Source of the DNA: Actinomycetota bacterium
GTDB lineage: Bacteria; Actinomycetota; Thermoleophilia; Solirubrobacterales; Solirubrobacteraceae
Length of the DNA stretch: 15,930 nt
Assembly: GCA_005883905.1 (NCBI GenBank)
Contig: VAYD01000201.1
Span: 1,305 to 17,234, forward strand
Direction: 5' to 3'
Each line of letters starts with the position of its first letter. The first letter of the stretch is position 1. The position numbers and the translations under genes were made by a program. Under the pieces are notes generated by a model. It was not told the DNA's origin, made no database searches, and saw nothing but the letters and a program-made list of their open reading frames with translations. Below, in pieces: positions 12,472-15,930 of the stretch.

Positions 12472-13942
12472 CGGTGTTCACCGTCTGATCGACGGTGTCG
12501 CCGGCCTTCGTGCCGGTGTCGGTCACGCCGGTCACCGTGTTCGTGACCGTGTCGACGGCGCCCTGGACGGGCTGCGTCGTGCTGGTCGGCGTCCCGCCGC
12601 TCGTCGGCCGCGGCCCGCCGGAGCCGGTGCCAGGCAGGCTCGGCGTCGTGGCCGGGGCGTTCGCCGACGGCGTGGCCGGCGTCGTCGTGCCGCCGGCGGC
12701 GGTGGCGCCACCGCTGGTCGCGCCACTGCCCGAGCCGCCGCTCGGCGACAGCGGGCCCACGTTGGTCGTCGTCTTGGCGCGACCGCCCGACCGGGTCGTA
12801 GCGGTCCCGCCCGCCTTCCTCGCGACCGTGCCGACGGCCGTCGTGTGGCGGGCACGGGTTGCGGCAGGCGTGCTCGAGGAGGACTTGGTCTGCTGGATCG
12901 CGGACTGGTTCAAGCGCTTGTCGATCCCGGAGGCGTCGCCCTGGACCACAGCGCCCGCGCCCGCACCGGCGATCGCGATCGTTGCGGCGGTAGCGGCGGC
13001 CTTGACCCAGCCGGCCAGCGACGGGTCCGAGACTGTCGAGGACCACTGCGCGATCGCCGGGGCGTGGGTCGAGCCCATGCCCGAGACGTCGCTGTTGCCG
13101 CCGCCCCACTTGCGCTTGAGGAAGGCCGGCAGCGGCAGGAACGCGGCGATCTTCGCCCGAACCGGCGTGTGGACGAGGACGCTGGCATCGAGGCCGGCGA
13201 GCCGCGCCTGGCGGCGACACGGCTGGCAGTACGAGACATGGCGGGCCATGCGGCGCTGGTCGCGCGTGCCGAGCGTGCCCGTCGCGGCGTTGCCGATGAT
13301 CGTCTGGATGCGGCGGCAGCGCTCGCCGCTGATCAGCTCGGAGTACTCCTCGGTGAGCCGGCGGCGCGCGCGGAAGAGCGTGGATTCGACCGACGGGCGG
13401 CTCATGCCGAGGCGCTCGCCGATCTCGCGGTAGCTGAGGCCCTCGAGCTCGCGCATCACGAGGATCTCGTGGTGCGTCTCCGACAGGCCGCCGAACGCGC
13501 CGCAGAGATGATCCAGCGACATCTTCTGGTCGACGGCCGCGTCGGGGGTCGGGCCGGTCGTCACGAGCCTGCCGTAGTCGCCGGCGGCGAGGCCCTCCTC
13601 GGCGTCGTAGGAGACCTCCTCGGCGCGCCGCGAGCGGCGGAACTGGTCGATGCACGCGTTCTTGGCGATCTCGTAGATCCACGGCTTGAAGGCGATCGGG
13701 CGGTCGGTCTCTCGCATGCGCCGCAGCGCCGACATGAACACGTCCTGGGCGATGTCCTCAGCCCGGGCGTAGTCGTTGACCATGCCGTAGATGTAGGCGG
13801 CGATCCGCCGGTGGTAGCGCTCGTAGAGGCGCTCGAAGGCGCGGTCATCCCCCGCGCGCACCGCTGCAACCAACTGAGTGTCGGTTGGATCCCCCGTCGT
13901 AGGCGTCATGCGTGACGCACGCGGGGCGGCGATCGTTGCCAT
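12443..13942 (-). CDS. ECF-like sigma factor fused to zinc finger, membrane segment and Thr/Ser/Gly-rich tail
   Basis: The protein has 499 residues. The ATG at 13942 is preferred: a purine-rich GGAAGAGGGAG sequence precedes it, and sequence upstream lacks family character. Sigma region 2 spans about 33-105 ('DRAFERLYERYHRRIAAYIY', 'AEDIAQDVFMSAL', 'FKPWIYEIAKNACIDQFRR'). Region 4 spans about 150-200 ('HHEILVMRELEGLSYREIGE', 'SRPSVESTLFRARRRL'). Then comes an anti-sigma-type zinc-binding segment (Cys209; His235-x3-Cys239-x2-Cys242 in 'RHVSYCQPC'), and an Ala/Gly-rich hydrophobic stretch at about 309-333 that could be one membrane helix. A roughly 165-residue low-complexity Thr/Ser/Gly/Pro tail ends in TNTVTG-like repeats. 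This layout suggests a membrane-tethered sigma factor carrying its own inhibitor/sensor, probably freed by proteolysis, which is inference. It is divergent from the Nif3-like gene by 111 bp. Confidence 0.92.
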   Translation of the reverse strand: MATIAAPRASRMTPTTGDPTDTQLVAAVRAGDDRAFERLYERYHRRIAAYIYGMVNDYARAEDIAQDVFMSALRRMRETDRPIAFKPWIYEIAKNACIDQFRRSRRAEEVSYDAEEGLAAGDYGRLVTTGPTPDAAVDQKMSLDHLCGAFGGLSETHHEILVMRELEGLSYREIGERLGMSRPSVESTLFRARRRLTEEYSELISGERCRRIQTIIGNAATGTLGTRDQRRMARHVSYCQPCRRQARLAGLDASVLVHTPVRAKIAAFLPLPAFLKRKWGGGNSDVSGMGSTHAPAIAQWSSTVSDPSLAGWVKAAATAATIAIAGAGAGAVVQGDASGIDKRLNQSAIQQTKSSSSTPAATRARHTTAVGTVARKAGGTATTRSGGRAKTTTNVGPLSPSGGSGSGATSGGATAAGGTTTPATPSANAPATTPSLPGTGSGGPRPTSGGTPTSTTQPVQGAVDTVTNTVTGVTDTGTKAGDTVDQTVNTVTGALPGGG

Positions 13943-13991
13943 GCTCCCTCTTCCCCTAGCCGCTACCGGTGGTGCCCCTGCTCCGTCAGGT

Positions 13992-14005
13992 GAACTGTAC
14001 CGTTC
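13992..14005. promoter_or_regulatory. imperfect palindrome in the sigma/Nif3 divergent promoter region
   Basis: GAACTGTACCGTTC matches its own reverse complement at 12 of 14 positions and sits mid-way in the 111-bp divergent intergenic region. A GTACCG copy recurs at 14026-14031. It could be an operator or part of an ECF-type promoter, but nothing confirms this. Confidence 0.3.
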
Positions 14006-14053
14006 ATTCAGCATCCCGAAACCCAGTACCGAACCGCTTTCTGGACTGACGCG

Positions 14054-14800
14054 GTGTCCCTCGCCCCCACCACTGACCTCATCGGCCACCTCGACGCACT
14101 CCTGAAGCCGGCGGAGTTCGACGACTACGGCCCGAACGGCTTGCAGGTACCCGGAAAGGACGCTGTTGGCACCTTGGTGACTGGCGTCAGCGCGTCAATT
14201 GAGCTGTTCGAGCGCGCGATCGAGCACAACGCCGACCTGGTGCTCGTCCATCACGGCCTGTTCTGGGGCGAGACCGGCCCGGTCGACGCGCAGCTCAAGC
14301 GCCGCCTGAAGCTGCTCTTCGACCACGACCTGGCGCTCGCGGCCTACCACCTGCCGCTCGACGCGCATCCCGAGGTCGGCAACAACGCGCTGCTCGCCGG
14401 CGCGATCGGCGCGACCGAGCCCGAGCCGTTCGCCGGCGTCGGCGTGCGCGCCCGCCTGCCGGAGATCGCGCCCGAGGAGCTTCGCGCGCGCGTGCGTGAA
14501 GCGACCGGCGGGCGCGAGCCGCTCGCGTTCCTGGCGGGCCCCGATCCCGTGCGGACGATCGGGATCGTCTCCGGGGCCGCCGCGAGGAGCCTCGACGACG
14601 CCGTCGCGCAGGGTCTCGACGCGTTCGTCACCGGCGAGCCGCGCGAGCCGGCGATGAACGACGCCCGCGAGGCCGGGATCCACTTCCTCGCGGCGGGCCA
14701 CTACGCGACCGAGACCTTCGGCGTGCGCGCCCTGGGCGACCGGCTCGCAGCCGAGTTCGGGATCCGCCATGTCTTCGCGGACATTCCGAACCCTATTTAG
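14054..14800 (+). CDS. Nif3-like dinuclear metal center protein
   Basis: The protein has 248 residues, matching the short bacterial form without the PII-like insert (about 250 versus about 370). Family marks are 'FDDYGPNGLQV' (22-32), 'GVSASIELFERAIEHNADLV' (44-63), metal-ligand 'VHHGLFW' with His66/His67, 'AAYHLPLDAHPEVGNN' with Asp103, and the C-terminal 'AAGHYATETFG' carrying His216 and Glu220. Together these supply the ligands of the di-metal centre. Family members are widely conserved NIF3/YbgI proteins, often labelled GTP cyclohydrolase 1 type 2 homologs, and their physiological role is poorly defined. The start is a GTG with no clear ribosome-binding site. It is divergent from the fused sigma factor. 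Confidence 0.93.
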   Translation: MSLAPTTDLIGHLDALLKPAEFDDYGPNGLQVPGKDAVGTLVTGVSASIELFERAIEHNADLVLVHHGLFWGETGPVDAQLKRRLKLLFDHDLALAAYHLPLDAHPEVGNNALLAGAIGATEPEPFAGVGVRARLPEIAPEELRARVREATGGREPLAFLAGPDPVRTIGIVSGAAARSLDDAVAQGLDAFVTGEPREPAMNDAREAGIHFLAAGHYATETFGVRALGDRLAAEFGIRHVFADIPNPI

Positions 14801-14811
14801 CCAATGTTAAG

Positions 14812-14840
14812 TTGAGCGCGTCCGACCGAAGCGGTACAAC
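14812..14840 (+). promoter_or_regulatory. candidate housekeeping-type promoter for the 60-residue protein gene
   Basis: TTGAGC (14812-14817), a 17-bp spacer, then TACAAC (14835-14840) gives four of six consensus bases in each box at ideal spacing. Transcription would start near 14847, leaving about 32 nt of leader that contains the ribosome-binding site. It lies just after the Nif3-like stop codon, in a locally AT-richer patch. Confidence 0.55.
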
Positions 14841-14860
14841 CCTTCTGCACGGCACACAAC

Positions 14861-14869
14861 AGAGGAGAG
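14861..14869 (+). promoter_or_regulatory. ribosome-binding site of the 60-residue protein gene
   Basis: AGAGGAGAG sits 9 nt before the ATG at 14879. It is one of the few strong Shine-Dalgarno sequences in this window, and it fixes the start codon of the small gene. Confidence 0.75.
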
Positions 14870-14878
14870 TCAACTCCA

Positions 14879-15061
14879 ATGGCCATTCACCTGACGCCCA
14901 CCGAACTGGCCCGCGAGTCCGGTCTGGAGCGTCGAGAAGTGATTGTCAAGTGCATGGAGCTCGGGGTCCCAATCTTCCAGGGTCGCATCGACAAGACCCT
15001 CTTCCTCGCAAGCCTCGACGAGTCCGCCCTCGCCGAGCAGCCTGAAGTCAGCGCCGCCTAG
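14879..15061 (+). CDS. 60-residue protein resembling the IF-2 N-terminal helical domain
   Basis: The protein has 60 residues with a strong ribosome-binding site and a candidate promoter of its own. Residues about 6-40 ('TPTELARESGLERREVIVKC', then 'MELGVPIFQGRIDKTLF') have the pattern of the small winged-helix-like module at the N-terminus of translation initiation factor IF-2 (hydrophobic-x-E-L-A-x-E-x-G-h...V-h-x-K-h-x-E-L-G-h-x-h). The tail is acidic and disordered (about 46-60). A nucleic-acid-binding or ribosome-linked role is possible but unproven. Codon choice is less extreme at the start than in its neighbours. It ends 63 bp before the acyl-CoA synthetase start and may share its transcript. 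Confidence 0.8.
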   Translation: MAIHLTPTELARESGLERREVIVKCMELGVPIFQGRIDKTLFLASLDESALAEQPEVSAA

Positions 15062-15092
15062 CGCGGCGGGCCCCACAGCAAGACGGCATACT

Positions 15093-15118
15093 TCCTCCTT
15101 GTCCCGCGTCAAGGAGGA
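15093..15118 (+). promoter_or_regulatory. hairpin that sequesters the Shine-Dalgarno of the acyl-CoA synthetase gene
   Basis: TCCTCCTTG (15093-15101) is perfectly complementary to CAAGGAGGA (15110-15118), with an 8-nt loop TCCCGCGT; a G-U pair (15092/15119) could extend the stem. The 3' arm is the full AAGGAGGA ribosome-binding site, 6 nt before the ATG at 15125, and the 5' arm copies the anti-Shine-Dalgarno of 16S rRNA. Folded, it would hide the ribosome-binding site completely. No T-tract follows, so it is not a terminator. Confidence 0.7.
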
Positions 15119-15124
15119 GTGTTG

Positions 15125-15930
15125 ATGGAGGCTGCGGCCCCGCCGGTCACGACCGGCTCGAACACCATGGCCGACCTCTTCGGTCGGGCTGCGGCGATTC
15201 ACGGCGAGCACACGTTTGCGCGCCACAAGGCCGGCGACGAGTGGCGCGACGTCAGCTACGCACAGGCGTGGGACACGATTCGCGAGATCGGGCTCGGCCT
15301 GATCGACCTCGGCGTCCAGGGCGGCGACCGCGTCTGCATCCTGGCCAACACGCGGCCCGAATGGTCGTTCTGCGACTTCGGCGCGGCCAGCACCGGCGCC
15401 GTCGTCGTGCCGATCTACCAGACCAACTCGCCGAAGGAGTGCGAGTGGGTGGCGGCCAACTCGGAGGCGGTCGCGGTCATCGCCGAGAACGCCGACCAGG
15501 TGGCGAAGATCGTCGAGGTCCGCGAGAACCTGCCCAACCTGCGCCACATCATCGTGATGGAGCCCAAGGGCGCGGACGCCGGCGCGATCCCCCTCGACGA
15601 TGTGCGCGCGCGCGGCCGCGGGCACGACGCGGCCGAGCTCCAGGCGCGCATGGACGCGGTCAAGCCGGACGACCCCTTCACGTTCATCTACACGTCGGGC
15701 ACCACCGGCCCGCCGAAGGGCTGCGTCCTGACGCACGGCAACTACCGCTCGATGCTCGACATGTGCACGTCGCTCGGCGTGCTGCGCGGTGGCGCCGAGG
15801 CCGACGTGACCTACCTCTTCCTGCCGCTGGCGCACTCGTTCGCGCTGCTGATCCAGCTGCTCGCCGTCGACCTCGGCGGCACGATCGCCTACTTCGGCGG
15901 CGACACGAAGCAGATCATCCCGGAGATCGG
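15125..15930 (+). CDS. long-chain acyl-CoA synthetase (AMP-dependent ligase), N-terminal part, cut by window end
   Basis: The frame is open from the ATG at 15125 to the window end, giving 268 residues. The ATG follows AAGGAGGA at 6-nt spacing. The N-terminal ANL-superfamily domain is clear: 'GGDRVCILANTRPEWSFCDF' (66-85), 'GAVVVPIYQTNSPKECEWV' (91-109), the ATP/AMP-binding P-loop 'YTSGTTGPPKG' (189-199) and 'FLPLAHSFA' (232-240). The 'PIYQTNSPKE' and 'LPLAHSFA' segments are typical of long-chain fatty acyl-CoA synthetases (FadD15-type). The enzyme activates fatty acid with ATP and CoA for beta-oxidation or lipid synthesis, so it could feed acyl-CoA to the acyltransferase at the other end of the window. 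The C-terminal domain with the catalytic Lys is outside the window. Translation may be controlled by the upstream hairpin. Confidence 0.92.
   Translation, partial: MEAAAPPVTTGSNTMADLFGRAAAIHGEHTFARHKAGDEWRDVSYAQAWDTIREIGLGLIDLGVQGGDRVCILANTRPEWSFCDFGAASTGAVVVPIYQTNSPKECEWVAANSEAVAVIAENADQVAKIVEVRENLPNLRHIIVMEPKGADAGAIPLDDVRARGRGHDAAELQARMDAVKPDDPFTFIYTSGTTGPPKGCVLTHGNYRSMLDMCTSLGVLRGGAEADVTYLFLPLAHSFALLIQLLAVDLGGTIAYFGGDTKQIIPEI

Noticed and set aside
12446..12640. Short repeats (gacggtgt / ccgtgttc type) as a tandem or CRISPR-like array
   Set aside because: They encode the TVTG/TNTV repeats of the sigma factor's tail and lack regular repeat-spacer structure.
12495..13433. Long plus-strand open frame (312 codons) opposite the fused sigma factor, rich in Val/Pro/Ala
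   Set aside because: It is the antisense of a well-supported sigma factor gene. The composition follows the GC-rich opposite strand, and it has no ribosome-binding site or recognisable domain.
15093..15118. Hairpin after the 60-residue gene as an intrinsic terminator
   Set aside because: No T-tract follows, and the 3' arm is exactly the ribosome-binding site of the next gene at correct spacing.
14870..15835. Minus-strand open frame of 321 codons at the right end
   Set aside because: It is antisense to the small gene and the acyl-CoA synthetase, whose motifs and ribosome-binding site are clear.

Overview
The window looks like chromosomal DNA of a very GC-rich actinobacterium, most likely a soil Solirubrobacterales/Thermoleophilia-type organism. 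This is inferred from the GC-rich codon use, GTG starts, a tRNA gene without encoded CCA, a wax-ester/diacylglycerol acyltransferase, and the style of the sigma factors and secreted proteins. There is no plasmid, phage, IS or CRISPR signature. Genes are densely packed and mostly in short operons of one to three genes.

Layout. The window opens with the 3' end of a WS/DGAT-type acyltransferase (+), which meets a lipoprotein-like PQQ/GSDH-family sugar dehydrogenase (-). A divergent FAD/NAD disulfide oxidoreductase (+) is translationally coupled to an ECF sigma factor. It converges on a cupin gene (-) that is coupled to a small hypothetical gene. A small membrane protein (+, 4487-4858) converges on a three-gene minus-strand run. 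Read in transcription order, that run is a trypsin-like protease (8627-7824), a saccharopine-dehydrogenase-like reductase (7747-6596) and a CocE/S15 hydrolase (6492-4855). A divergent secreted protein of unknown function (+) ends just before a tRNA-Pro(CGG). Next is a GT4 glycosyltransferase (+) with an N-terminal accessory domain and a damaged 3' end. It converges on a sigma factor (-) fused to a zinc finger, a membrane segment and a Thr/Ser/Gly-rich tail. Divergent from that are a Nif3-like gene, a 60-residue protein resembling the IF-2 N-terminal domain, and the start of a long-chain acyl-CoA synthetase whose ribosome-binding site lies inside a perfect hairpin.

How they fit together. The acyltransferase, the acyl-CoA ligase and possibly the saccharopine-dehydrogenase-like reductase point to storage or envelope lipid metabolism. 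The secreted protease, hydrolase and large secreted protein, with the glycosyltransferase, are envelope or extracellular functions. Two sigma factors with unusual control contexts (one without an adjacent anti-sigma gene, one carrying its own membrane-tethered zinc finger) are the regulatory highlights.

Most notable. (1) The one-polypeptide sigma/zinc-finger/membrane fusion. (2) The anti-Shine-Dalgarno hairpin in front of the acyl-CoA synthetase. (3) A cluster of four apparent gene lesions between about 6.5 and 12.5 kb: a hydrolase without a start or signal peptide, a protease with a basic tail stranded behind a stop codon, a signal peptide that begins at ATC, and a glycosyltransferase with a deletion/frameshift. 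These are either real gene decay or consensus errors, and reads would settle it.
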